Positions 35,507-47,173 of a stretch of DNA of 64,000 nucleotides are shown here, piece after piece. A program made the translations under genes and the position numbers. The stretch is from assembly GCA_028554755.1 (NCBI GenBank), contig JAPTOF010000024.1, positions 682,001 through 746,000 on the forward strand. The letters are read 5' to 3'. Numbering within the stretch: position 1 is the first letter of the stretch; each line of letters starts with the position of its first letter. This stretch comes from Cordia subcordata (lineage: Eukaryota; Streptophyta; Magnoliopsida; Boraginales; Cordiaceae). The notes under the pieces were generated by a model. That model made no database searches. It was given only the letters and a program-made list of their open reading frames with translations, and had not been told where the DNA came from.

Positions 35507-37508
35507 TAATTGCTATTTTTGTCCACAAGACCTAAATAGCCCGCAAGTACACAGGTCATCTATAGTATAGAGTGCGAATGTAGGGTCAAATCTACAGGGA
35601 GACCAAATGTCTGTGGTGTCTTAAGCTAAGCGTGTCCTAAAAGCTACGTGTCGAGACTTAACCCACAATGTTTTTTTAGGGGGTTTTGGTTTAGAAGGAG
35701 CTCGGGAAATGCGAATCTATCCTAAAGGCAAGAAACATAAAGGATGATGCATCTGTGAAATGGGGGAATCGAACGATCTAAGGGGATTCAAATGTCAAAA
35801 TAGGGGAATAGGTTGATTACGACTTGCTTATAGATGATTACTACTTCTCGCTAGGGTTTGCATGCTGGATTACACTAAGTTGCTCTTGTCTAGACTCTTA
35901 ATTAGCCTTTTAATTACACCCTAAGCCTCAGTGCAGGTCGTCCTTAAACATAATCCTAGAGCTGTGGTGTTGCCTTTGTGACTTAGGGCAATAGGGCTAG
36001 CGAGTTAGAATTCTAGGTGACTTAGATCAATTTAACCCTAGTGTCTAAATTGTTGGCTGGATTTAAAGCCAAGACCTAGTCCATCTAAGGTCGACTAACC
36101 TACCCTGAAACCCATTAGCTGGATTTAAAGAAAAGGGAGACTTGACCTAGGCTGTTCATTAATTACGCATCATCAAACATCATCATAATAGCGAGAATTA
36201 TCAATTAAGCGTATGTATACACATCTAGGACATGGTATTCAAGGATATATCTATCTTACTACTAAATGCGTAGACATGCTTAGATTACACTAATTTAATC
36301 AATGGCACCCAATCTGTATGCAAGAGAAGCTATTTATGCTATTAAGTATGCAAAAACACACATAGACAAGTATATAAGCATACCCACTTCATGTAATCAC
36401 CACACAAACACATAGACGTGCTAGTACAATGATTTAGAAATGGTTAATAGCATAATAGACTTCAATATATATATGCAACATCATTAAGGCATTTTTACAA
36501 ACACATAAACATGTGTGTAAATTTGCCATTCAAAACTGTAAGTACAAGCATATATATCTATACAAATCCATCAAATACCCAATACAAAAGAGTAGTAATC
36601 AATCCATAATACAAGATTTAATCACTCTACATAGCTTTAGTCATAAATAATTGAACTTAGGATAATAAAGAGATACCTTTTTTATCTAAGGCCATGCTTT
36701 ACAATCCAAGAGTAATGCCCAATCATTGTGTTTCATCCTCTTAGAGGCTTGATTCCAAAGTTTTTTAATATTTAGAAGTTTGTGTGCGAGGACAAATTAG
36801 GTGGGTTTAGGGTTTAGGGTTTAGGGAAATGGGTGTGTGAAATAGTAGGTGTTCACCCCCCAAAAATTGCTGAAAAGTGCCTTAAATAGAGCTATCATTG
36901 CACAAGGCTGGGGAACTAGCTGGGGGACTGGCCTTGGGATTTGGTCAACCAGCCTAATGGGCTTATTTACTAACTTGGCCGGGGGTCTTGCCTTGACAAT
37001 AAAATGTTTATACCTTGCTCGTTTTGACTCCGATTCAGGTGTATTTTTTTCTATTGCCATGTCCCGCTTCTGGGGACCTCTAAAGTCATTTTTCCTCATA
37101 TTTTCATGCCCATAAACATCTACAAACTTTTTTCATTCTCTCTACATCTTCAACCAAGCTCAATTGTGTCTCCTGAAACACACATTCCCGCTCGTGCTCA
37201 ATTGCGTCGTTGTTCTCTTGAATGCTTTTAAATGCACTTTCTTTCTTTTCTTCACATCCGGAACACCCTTGGCTTTGCTCCACACCCTGAACACCATTAA
37301 TCAAGGTCCAATCATCTCTCCAAATCACACATAAAGTAAGCAATAAACGTACATTCATGCAGCATTTAAGTTATAAGCTCAACTACGAACATGTTAACCC
37401 TACACAAGTGTGACCTAAATGCTATACTAATGCACTAAATGAAGCCCAAAACACATCAAAACAAGAATAAGAACACAATACATAAGCACACACAAAACCA
37501 ACACATCA
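35507..37508 (-). mobile_element. LTR of element E
   Basis: Begins TGATGTGTTGG on the minus strand (37508) and reaches the leader at 35507. Same LTR type as N1 and D, although the coding part on its left is Athila gag. It has internal 5' sequence on its left and a polypurine remnant on its right, so it is internal-LTR-internal. It contains GGATTTAAAG motifs (about 36057, 36119) and three TTTAGGG units (36806-36826). Confidence 0.7.
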
Positions 37509-37534
37509 ACACCCCAAACATTTTCCTTGCTTGT
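37509..37534 (-). other. Remnant of element E polypurine tract
   Basis: ACACCCCAAACATTTTCC is the complement of the family polypurine tract. It is followed by TTGCTTGT, the left arm of the conserved hairpin, where the plus-strand LTR starts at 37535. The D-type element therefore inserted into the hairpin of E. If D is intact to the right, a CTTGT duplication should follow its right LTR beyond the window. Confidence 0.65.
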
Positions 37535-38795
37535 TGATGTGTTGGTTTCGTGTGTGATTTTGCATTGTATTTTTATATCTATTTTTAGGTGTTTTGTGCG
37601 CTATAAAGTGTATTAGTATATCATTTATATCATACTTTGAGTATTTATAGATGTTCAAAAATAGGGTTAATAGTGAATTCATACATTTTGGCATCGGAGA
37701 GCGTCAAAAGGAACACAAGGTTGTCTCTATCGTTTCTCCACTTGTTCCCTCTTATCTACCTCATCCCCACCACCCTTAATTGCTTTGTGTTGCCTATTTT
37801 CTTGTTAAGTAGTATTGTTCTATTTGCTTGAGGACAAGCAAAGTTTAGGTTTGGGGGTGTGGGAGTTTAGTTTTCTTGTTATATACTTTGTATAAGGTAG
37901 ATTGCAATATGCGCTTTAAAATGATGAATTTTTTTTTAAAAATTTTTATGCATATTGAGTTGTTTATTTCTTGGTTGATTGTCGTGTTGGCTATTTTGGT
38001 TGACTTAATTAATTGGTGAATATGAGTTGCATTGAGGGGAAGTGAATAGAGTGGAGCGAAAATCGAGTCTTGGAGGAAATGCCCTTGAAAGTTGTGGGGA
38101 GTGAGTGTCTTTAAGAATGCACCATGTAGCTATCCCACGGCTTGGTTGGAAGAAGAGTATAAAAAAGGGTTTTGATATGAGTGGCCCTTCTTTGATTGGT
38201 CCTTTTTGATATGCCTAAGCCTTTCTTTTTCTTTTCTTTTCTTTTTGTGTGAATACAATGCAAAGCATGACAAATCCAAAAAAAAAAATTGAAAAAAAGG
38301 CATAAAGGTAAAAAAAATAAAAAAAAAGAAAAAAGAGAAAAAGCCAAAGGCATCAAAAATTTCGTGAATAAGTGCATAAGTGACACAATGTCAACTTAGC
38401 ACAAGCTATCCTTTATGTAGATATGTGAATAAGGCTTGTTATAAGCTATTGTGTTTGTATATTCTATCTCTTCTTGACTTTGAGGCTTTGTGCATGTTGG
38501 GGAGGCCATGCTAGTTGAAGGGGCACGAAATCTCAACATCCCAAGTGCGTGCGTTAGAATCCTAGGCTTGTGGTGGTTTGGTTACTCGGGAACTTCCCAC
38601 AAGGTTCGAGGCCCTTTATGAGTAGAGGGATCCAAAGAGACTTGAGGATCTCTCCACAATAGGAATGCCCCCTTCATGCTTCTTAGGCTAACCGTGATAG
38701 CGAGTTAATTCCTTAGGCAACCCTTTGTATCAACTTTAGAGATAAACTTAGATTTGGGCTTACTTAGGGACAAGCAAGGAGAAAGTTGGGAGTGT
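37535..38795 (+). mobile_element. Deleted D-type copy: LTR start fused to 3' internal region
   Basis: 37535-37640 equals the first 105 bases of the D LTR (compare 38796). It then jumps at a short shared ACTTTGAG into the 3' internal region (compare 61000-62176). The internal part holds the hairpin/polypurine pair (37824-37841 intact; about 38760-38777 decayed), TGACACAATGTCA (38381-38393) and the small hairpin 38433-38447. The rest of the LTR and nearly all internal sequence were deleted. The following LTR at 38796 is shared with element D, forming a tandem LTR-int-LTR-int-LTR array. Confidence 0.7.
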
Positions 38796-39295
38796 TGTTG
38801 TGTTGGTTTCGTGTGTGGTTTTGCATTGTATTTCTATATCTATTTTGAGGTGTTTTGTGCTCTATAAGGTGTATTAGTATAACATCTATATCATACTTGA
38901 GCATATTAAGCTTTAAGTGTCCATAGTTGAGCTTAAAGCAAAAATACTATACTAAAATACACTTATCTTGTGTGTTAAGTGAGTTTGAGGAATGTCTTGA
39001 GTTGAACAAAGATGGAGATGGCTTGGATAAGAATTGAAGAAGATTTTAAGGATTAAAAGTGGAAGAAAAGCAAGGTTGGAGGCTTCCGGACAAAGACCAA
39101 AGCAACTAGAAGCAAAATGGAGCTAAAACGAAGTCCAAAAGAGAGCAAATAGGCACTACCGGAGCACTGGCTTCAGAGTACCGGTGCACCGACTCACTAT
39201 TCTGCCAATAATAGAGAGCAAGCTTCTACTACCGGAATAGAGGCCTCTTGGTACTGGTGCTCCGGTTAAGTGTTCCGGTAGTCGCAGAAATTGGC

Positions 39296-39303
39296 TATAT
39301 AAG
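39296..39303 (+). promoter_or_regulatory. TATA box of D LTR
   Basis: TATATAAG just downstream of the ACCGG/CCGGT cluster. The right LTR has CTATAGCG at the same place (about 62662), so one promoter of the pair is damaged. Confidence 0.55.
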
Positions 39304-39607
39304 CTCACTTTTGGCCATTTTATAAAACAACAAGTCATATTGTTTCACACCTATCTTTTGAAACCCTAATCCTCTTATCACCCACCTCTCACACACTCTT
39401 CCGCACACAAAAACACTTTCGAATCAAGTAGTTGAGAGGATCAAACACAAGGATTTAGGCATAGTTCATGGATTGTAAAGCATAGATTTGGATAGAAGGG
39501 AATCTCTCTTTTGTCCCAATTTCAATATGTTTGATTAGAGCTGTGTAGGGTGATTTACTCTTTTATTATGGATGATTACTACTTTTTATTAAATGGGAAC
39601 TTGATGG

Positions 39608-39609
<2 letters not shown>

Positions 39610-39657
<48 letters not shown>
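39610..39657. repeat. (TA)n microsatellite
   Basis: About 24 TA units in the D left LTR. The right LTR has only about five at the same place (about 62975), showing rapid length change. Confidence 0.95.
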
Positions 39658-39659
<2 letters not shown>

Positions 39660-40332
39660 TTTGTGCTTAGGGTTTCAAAGGCTATTTTACATGCATATCT
39701 TTGTGTTTGTTGAAATGCCTCAATGATATAGTATATCTACATTGAAGTCTGTTTTGCTATTAACCATTTCTAAATCATTATGCTAGCATGCCTATGTGTT
39801 TGTGTGGTGATTTCATGAAGTGGGTATGCTTGTATACATGTCTATGTGTGTGTTTGCATATCAAATAGTATAAACAGCTTCTATTGCATGCATGTCAAGT
39901 GCCATTGCTTAAATTGGTGTAATCTAAGCATGTCTATGTGTTTAGTAGTAGAATATTCCAGAGTATTCTCGAATACCATGTCCTATATGTGTGTGCTTTG
40001 CACTTTAACGTCAATTTTTGCTATTGTGATGCAATCAATGGTGCATAATTAGAAACTGGCCTAGGTTGAGTCCCTTTTGGCTTTAAATCCAGCCAATAGG
40101 AGTTCGGATAGGTTTAATTGAACTTAGTTCACTTAGAAAGGCTAGTTAGTTCACCCTAATGCCCTAGGTTCATAAGGACTATGCCGTAGCTCTAAGTAAG
40201 GTGAAGTTTAGGGACGGACTCGCACCAAGTCCTAGGGTTAGATTGGCTAGCCCTCATTCCTAAGTCATAAAGACCATGCCGTACTGCTAGGCATCGCCAC
40301 CTAGGGATGAACCTGCACTTAGGTTTAGGTAC

Positions 40333-41925
40333 TGATGTGTGTCATTTGTGCGTGTTTGCATCTTGTTTTTGCATGCACATTTAAGGGTGTTTAGAGTATA
40401 ATTGAGTGTACTTAGTACAAAGTTTATGCATATTTGTTAATATTTGTACATAATGTATTTAGGTGCATAAATACTATACTAAGTGTTATATTCCATGTTT
40501 TAGGAGTGTTTTGGAAGGGTTCAAGCTTATGCGAGGAAGAAATAAGCTAACGGATGAAGACCGGAAGAAAAGAAATAAAGAAGAGATCTTTCTGATCCAG
40601 CCGGTCGACTTAGAAGAAGAGCCGGTCGACCTCGCTCCAGAGAATAAAAGATTTGAAGCTGGTCGAGTTCCTCAAGAAGCCGGTCGACCGGCCAGTCCAG
40701 AGAGCATCATGATTGAAGCCGGTCGAGCAAGAAAGAGGAGGTCGACCGGCTGTGCGCTGAAGAAATCCATAAAAAGCTCGTTTCAACTCATTTTCAAGGG
40801 AGGAACTTTTATTTCTTAAATCCTAATAAATCCTAACCTTTTACCCACTTCACAAAACACCCTAAACCACCATCTAAATCCCACACCAAGCTAGGATTGA
40901 AGCATTAAACAAAGATTTGAAGGATTTGTATGGATTTGGAAGCAAGAATTTAGGGAAGTTCTTGTTCTTTCTCTATTTCTTGTAAATATGTTGCTAGATT
41001 AGGCTAGATTTAGGGTTGATTGTTGTTGTATATTAGATTAGGGCTTTGAATAATGGATTTGTGTAGATCTTTGGCTCTTAATACATGTTTATTTACATAA
41101 ATTAATGGCATGATTCAATATGTCTACGTATTGGAAATCAAACATGTCTATACGTTTGTTAAAATGCCTAAGTAAATATGCATGTGTTATTTGTGCTTCA
41201 AATGCTCTTATCTACTTATATGGGTGATGTGATTATGCTTAATCTCGTGGCTTTGCTTAGTAGAGTAGGCTTTAGCTTTAAATCCAGCTAATAGGTTACA
41301 TGCTATGCTTAGTCGAGTTTAGGTGCTAGTCCTTGGCTTTAAATCCAGCAAAGCGGATAAGTTAACCTAGATTAGAGTATCCCTCACCCACGTTAGTGTT
41401 GGTTAATTGAGCCTTAAGGTCACGTAGTGTTTAGGTGCTAGTCCTTGGCTTTAAATCTAGCCAAGAGGATAAGTTCTAAGCACGGATTGCTTAGGCTAGG
41501 AGGGATTGGCCCTTAGCTTTAAATCCAGCTAACGGGTTGAACCACTAGTATTGGTTAAGAGAGCCCCCGATCAACACAACGGTAATAGAAGTCCCGAGCC
41601 TTAGATAGACATCATCTGTTATCATAGCCCAAGTCTTGTTGCAATGCAATCGCCCTAGGTCCCCTTCTTCTTTATTAGTGTTTTCTTCCTTAGTTTGGCT
41701 CCCTTAAGTTCCTCCATAGATTAGTTTTTATTTTCATTTTTCCGAGCTCCCTTCCATCCCAAAGTAAGTACACACACGCACGTAGCTAGTTTAAGGCATT
41801 CGAGCACATAAAGACTAAACCAAGGTAACTTCCCTCTGGATTCGACCTCGCACTTGCACACACTGTACTACACACGTCCCGTGCACTTGCGGGCTATTTA
41901 GGCTTGTGCTCAAATAGCGGTATCA
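40333..41925 (+). repeat. Left LTR of element C
   Basis: TGATGTGTGTCATTTG...GCGGTATCA. U3 ends in a cluster of GCCGGTCGAC sites (about 40598-40750) and a CCATAAAAAG TATA-like box (about 40766). The transcribed part has four GCTTTAAATCCAGC motifs (about 41273, 41333, 41446, 41514). The frame 40463-40819 crosses this U3 and is not a gene. Compared with the right LTR it lacks a 13-base CCGGCTAGGTCGA repeat unit. Confidence 0.85.
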
Positions 41926-41931
41926 AGTTTT

Positions 41932-41949
41932 TGGTGCCGTTGCCGGGGA
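41932..41949 (+). promoter_or_regulatory. Primer-binding site of element C
   Basis: TGGTGCCGTTGCCGGGGA, one mismatch from the tRNA-Asp complement, 6 bases after the LTR end. Confidence 0.85.
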
Positions 41950-42104
41950 GGCACGGTATTGGTTATTTGTGTGCTTTTGTGTTTGTGATTGGTTGTTTGC
42001 ATGTGCACTATCTTTACTTGCTTTCCATTTTTTGAAAAAAAAAATTTAGAAAAAAATAAAAAAAAAATTGACTGTGAAGGGGTTTTACTTGTGATTCATT
42101 GAAT

Positions 42105-43256
42105 ATGACCAATCTTAATGCTTCTTGGTGGTCACTTGTATCCTCTTCCCCACTACCCGAACGTGTCCCTTATGCATGTCGCTTGTGTGGAAGTTTCATG
42201 CATCCTACCGTTTTCTGTCTCCATGAGAATTCCCCACCTAGGGCTAGTGCTACTAATGACCCCTATAGTCATGCAACATCTCATGCATTTTCATTTAGTA
42301 ATCATGACTATAGGGATGCATATTCTTCTTATTGCAATCATTGTGGAAGCCGTGCTCACTTTTCTAGTGCTTGTCCCACCTTCCACTCTTATCCCCGATT
42401 GCATGCAATGCCCTATGCCCCTAGCAATCATATGCCCATGCATGCATCTACATCTAGCTATCAACATCATGCATTTTCACAATAGGGTCAAGATGACTTT
42501 TTATTCCATTTACCTTCTCGTTTCGATTGGCCACCTCCAACACCTTCTTTTTCCACCCATTCCTCTCCCGAGTTTTTTGATGGTTATGTGCAAAATGATT
42601 TTCAACATGACTACAGTTTTCACTCGGTTGAACCCTCTTCCGTTATGTCTACACTCTCGAAGCAATTAGATCAAATGCTTGAGCAATCCCAATCTCTCCT
42701 CCAATCTAATCAAGAGGAACTAGAGAGTTTTAAGCGAGAATCCAAATCTCTAGGAGAGCGCTTGAAGAGAATGGCTGAGAGTATGCAACTCATTAGTGAG
42801 ACTTTTGAGATACCTTTAGAACGAGTTGATGGGATAGAGATGAGACCTAACGATGAGGTGATTAGGGGTGGAAATGATGATGTATTGGAGACACAACTAG
42901 AAAGAGAGGTTGATGGAGAGATAACATCTTGTAGTGAGGATGAAGATGAGCTTAATGATAACTTGGTTCTTGATGACTCTTGTGATTATGTTTTAGAGGA
43001 AGTAGTACCCTATTCTCTTAAGCTTTCAACGTCTCCCACTGAGTCACATGAGCTTTTTCTTTCTCCTCATCCCACACATTCCGTACACATGGAGGTTGAG
43101 TCTTGTGTCGATAGTACTCAATTGCATTCCGAGTCGGCATTTAGGGAGTTTAGCGCATTCTCCTTGAGCATTTATGCATACATGATGAGGAATCCGTTGA
43201 GTCCCCATTGCCCTCCATTAGTGTCTACCTGTATGAAAAGCATGATGGCGAGATGA
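42105..43256 (+). pseudogene. Gag-like double-CCHC protein of element C, one premature stop
   Basis: ATG 42105 is chosen from the conserved start (N-x-NASWWSLVSSSP in sister copies). One frame runs to TGA 43254-43256 with a single TAG at 42483-42485; element D has TGG there, so a Trp codon was lost. Two zinc knuckles are present: CRLCGSFMHPTVFC (about residues 28-41) and CNHCGSRAHFSSAC (about 81-94), both CX2CX4HX4C. A long polar region with heptad-like spacing follows (LSKQLDQMLEQSQSLLQSNQ, about residues 186-205, to ERLKRM), then an acidic block (SCSEDEDELNDNLVLDD). CCHC knuckles bind packaged RNA in retroelement Gag. No capsid major-homology region is recognisable, so the fold is unknown. 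The order knuckles-first is unlike element B gag. Confidence 0.75.
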
Positions 43257-44037
43257 CACCCACTAGTGATGAATGTATTGATGAATTTAAAGAGTAGCTA
43301 GTGAAGGTTTAAAGTCATCCACTGGGGAAAACAAGACATCAATTTCGGAGATTTTAGATGATAAGTTTCTTGGAGTTAAGAATCATGATGTTGAAGAGAA
43401 TAGCAACTCTAAGAAGACACATAAGAAAGAAATTGATGTGCTTGGAAGAATGATCTATGGGTCTCTTTGGATGTTTGATGATTCATTGATGGAAATAGAG
43501 CCCATTAAGATTGAATCCACCCTTCGTGAGGAGTTAGAATGACCTAGGCTTGATCATGTTATATCTTATGGAGAAGAAGAGTGTAGTACATCCACTTCCT
43601 ATATCGTTGCTCCTTCTTCTCCAAGTGTCGTTCCAACCCCCATTTCCCATTCCATTGAGTCTTCCTTTTTGGAGCTCACGTTTGTGCCTTCATGCATAGA
43701 ACATTGTCATCTAGGGTTAGAAAGCAAGTTTCCCATGTTGCATGCATTAGACCTATCTTTGACCTATGGGGAAAGTGTGTTCCTAGCCCTTGATTATGAG
43801 AAGAAGGCAATGGGGTGGCTATTTAAAGAGCAAGCGGGACATGATTCTTCACGTTTGAGCATGCTTCATTCCACACTTGCGCATTCATTTGATATTTTAG
43901 GCTAGGATCTTGAAAAGGGGTGCATCATGCATTCATTGTCCCAACCTTTAGTGCATGACCCTTTTCCTTCTATATTCTGTGCTTTGATGATTATCCGGCA
44001 ATTTGTGCCATGCAACTTTAAACATGTTTTACTCTAA
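43257..44037 (+). pseudogene. C-terminal part of the element C Gag-like protein
   Basis: Homologous to the open 59939-60714 frame of element D but with stops and frame changes before 43669. The frame 43669-43905 carries LELTFVPSCIEHCHLGLE and KKAMGW. These align in order with the Athila protease-RT linker (LELKPLPEHLKYVFLG, EAIGW in element A). Sequence resumes to a conserved end NFKHVLL before TAA 44035-44037. It is followed by a GCGCTACTAGGAGGCACC stretch also found after pol in element B (56771). Confidence 0.65.
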
Positions 44038-45565
44038 CATAGGCACCGGCTGGAGGCGTTAAATCTAGCGCTACTAGGAGGCACCCTAGGCTTGTTCATA
44101 TATATATTTTTGTTTTTCTTGTATTTATTTGCTTTTGCCTTTGTATATAGTAGATTAGTTTTCTTGTACTTATTCTTGCTTTGTACATAATAGATTAGAT
44201 TGCTTTTGTTTATCTTACCTTTTTATATTTTAGGATTTTTTTTGTTTATTTTCATTCTTAGTAGGTTAGATTTTTACTCCCTTACTTGTTCTTGCTCCTT
44301 TCCTTCATTTGTGCATCAATCCCTTACCTCGTGTTTACATCCTTGTTTATCATTTCAAATGTCAATGTGAGCTTGCATAGCATATCTTCTAATCTCTTCT
44401 TTGTTTTTTGAGCATTAGTGCTTTCCACAAAAGATAGAGGCAAGTAGATCATTGGATTGTCTTTGGCATTTGCAGACTACATGGAAACAAGGTTGTATCT
44501 ATCCATCTTTTACTTGTCCTTATCTATCCCTCTTCGCATTCCCCATATGTGTTTCATGTTGAGTGCTTGTCGTGTGGCTTTGTGAATTTTGCTTGAGGAC
44601 AAGCAAAGTTTAGGTTTGGGGGTGTGGTTGCTCATTTATTGTTTATATCATTTATGGGATAGATTCGCTTGCCATATCTTATTTTTGCTTAAAATGTGTT
44701 CAAAATTTTCAATTTTTTGCATATTTTGAGTTAGTTTACCTCCACGTTGGTTAGAGAGTTAGCTTTTGTTATTGACTTATTTGATTGGAGAAGATAATGG
44801 TGTATTATGGGGAGTAAATGGAGTGTAGGGCATAACCTAGACTTTGAAGAGAATCCTTTTGAAAACTGTGGGGAGTGAGTATTTCTAAGAATGCGCCTTG
44901 TAGTTTCCCCACAACTTGGTTGGAAAAAAGTGTTTTTAAAGGGTTGTTGATATGAGTGCACATTCCTTGATTGGTTCTTTTAGTTTGCCTTAGCCTCTTC
45001 TTTTCCTTTCTTTTTGTTCTATTTATGTATTGAAAAAAAAAAAAAACAAACAAAAACGAAAAAAAAAATTGAGAAAAAGAGAAAAGCCAAAAGGCTACAA
45101 AAAGATTGAAAAGTGAAGTATGTTGAATAAGTGTCAAGTGACATAATGTCAATTTGACATAAGTATCTCTTTTGTTCTTTCATGTGTTATGAATAAGGCT
45201 CTTACGTCAATGTGAGCCATTGTGATGTATCTTCTCTTTCTTGTATCTTTGGGGCTAAGTGCATATTGGGAGGCTATGTTAGTTGATAGAGCACGAAGTA
45301 TCAACATCCCGAGTGCGTGAGTTGGAATCCTAAGTTGTGGGGGTTCTAGCCACTTGGTAAATTTCAAAGAGGTGTGAGACCCCTTGTGATCAAAGGGAGG
45401 ATCCGAAAAAGACTAGGGAAGCCCTTACATGAAATGAATGACCCCTTGTATCCCTTGGATGCGAAAAGATAGCAAGTCAATGCAATTGGCAACTCTTTGA
45501 AAAGCATGAGGATAGACTTCATTTAGGCTTGCTTGAGGACAAGTAAGAGGAAGGTTTGGGGGTGT
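44038..45565 (+). mobile_element. Element C 3' noncoding region and polypurine tract
   Basis: T-rich stretch, then hairpin plus G-rich tract (44589-44606 and following), a GTGGGGAGTGAG...TTTCCCCAC block (44869-44913), A-rich run, TGACATAATGTCA (45139-45151), small hairpin GGCTC...GAGCC (45197-45218), and the terminal hairpin (45529-45546) with polypurine tract directly before the right LTR at 45566. Frames on the minus strand here (44731-45367) are shadows. Confidence 0.75.
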
Positions 45566-47173
45566 TGATGTGTGTCATTTGTGCGTGTTTGCATCTTGTT
45601 TTTGCATGCACATTTAAGGGTGTTTAGAGTATAATTGAGTGCACTTAGTACAAAGTTTATGCATATTTGTTAATATTTGTCCATAATGTATTTAGGTGCA
45701 TAAATACTATACTAAGTGTTATATTCCATGTTTTAGGAGTGTTTTGGAAGGGTTCAAGCTTGTGCGAGGAAGAAATGAGCTAACGGATGAAGACCGGAAG
45801 AAAAGAAATAAAGAAGAGATCATTTTGATCCAGCCGGTCGACTTAGAAGAAGAGCCGGTCGACCTCGCTCCAGAGAATAAAAGATTTGAAGCCGGTCGAG
45901 TTCCTCAAGAAGCCGGTCGACCGGCTAGGTCGACCGGCCAGTCCAGAGAGCATCATGATTGAAGCCAGTCGAGCAAGAAAGAGGAGGTCGACCGGCTGTG
46001 CGTTGAAGAAATCCATAAAAAGCTCGTTTTAGCTCATTTTCAAGGGAGGAACTTTTATTTCTTAAATCCTAATAAACCCTAACCTTTTACCTACTTCACA
46101 AAACACCCTAAACCACCATATAAACCCCACACCAAGCTAGGATTGAAGCATTAAACAAAGATTTGAAGGATTTGTACGGATTTGGAAGCAAGAATTTAGA
46201 GAAGTTCTTCTTGTTCTTTCTCTATTTCTTGTAAATATGTTGCTAGATTAGGCTAGATTTAGGGTTGATTGTTGTTGTATATTAGTTAGGGCTTTGAATA
46301 ATGGATATGTGTAGATCTTTGGCTCTTAATACATGTTTATTTACATAAATTTATGGCATGATTCAATATGTCTACGTATTGGAAATCAAACATGTCTATG
46401 TGTTTGTTAAAATGCCTAAGTAAATATGCATGTGTTATTTGTGCTTCAAATGCTCTTATCTACTTATATGGGTGATGTGATTGTGCTTAATCTCGTGGCT
46501 TTGCTTAGTAGAGTAGGCTTTAGCTTTAAATCCAGCTAATAGGTTACATGCTATGCTTAGTCGAGTTTAGGTGCTAGTCCTTGGCTTTAAATCCAGCCAA
46601 GCGGATAAGTTAACCTAGATTAGAGTATCCCTCACCCACGTTAGTGTTGGTTAATTGAGCCTTAAGGTCACGTAGTGTTTAGGTGCTAGTCCTTGGCTTT
46701 AAATCTAGCCAAGAGGATAAGTTCTAAGCACGGATTGCTTAGGCTAGGAGGGATTGGCCCTTAGCTTTAAATCCAGCTAACGGGTTGAACCACTAGTATT
46801 GGTTAAGAGAGCCCCCGATCAACACAACGGCAAGAGAAGTCCCGAGCCTTAGATAGACATCATCTGTTATCATAGCCCAAGTCTTGTTGCAATGCAATCG
46901 CCCTAGGCCCCCTTCTTCTTTATTAGTGTTTCCTTCCTTAGTTTGGCTCCCTTAAGTTCCTCCATAGATTAGTTTTTATTTTTATTTTTCCGAGCTCCCT
47001 TCCATCCCAAAGTAAGTACACACACGCACGTAGCTAGTTTAAGGCATTCGACCACATAAAGACTAAACCAAGGTAGCCTCCCTGTGGATTCGACCCCGCA
47101 CTTGCACACACTGTACTACACACGTCCCGTGCATTTGCGGGCTATTTAGGCTTGTGCTCAAATAGCGGTATCA
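45566..47173 (+). repeat. Right LTR of element C
   Basis: Nearly the same as 40333-41925, with a small number of substitutions and a few short indels by eye. Frame 45696-45962 is the same U3 shadow as in the left copy but is cut short by sequence change, which argues against coding function. Confidence 0.85.

Larger units (their letters stand above)
40333..47173 (+). mobile_element. Element C: complete pol-less LTR retrotransposon
   Basis: A 6.8-kb element with two closely similar LTRs (40333-41925, 45566-47173) and perfect target duplication GGTAC (40328-40332, 47174-47178), inserted in the left LTR of D. Between the LTRs are a tRNA-Asp-type primer-binding site, one Gag-like ORF, a conserved 3' noncoding region and a polypurine tract. 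No protease core, RT, RNase H or integrase is present. It is the best-preserved member of the non-autonomous family and must have moved with enzymes of another element, probably an Athila-type one. Confidence 0.9.

Noticed and set aside
40463..40819. 118-codon ORF in the C left LTR with RNA-binding-like charge and repeated Pro-Val-Asp-Leu
   Set aside because: It crosses the U3 promoter region; the other LTR copy breaks it; the repeats are the GTCGAC array read as codons.
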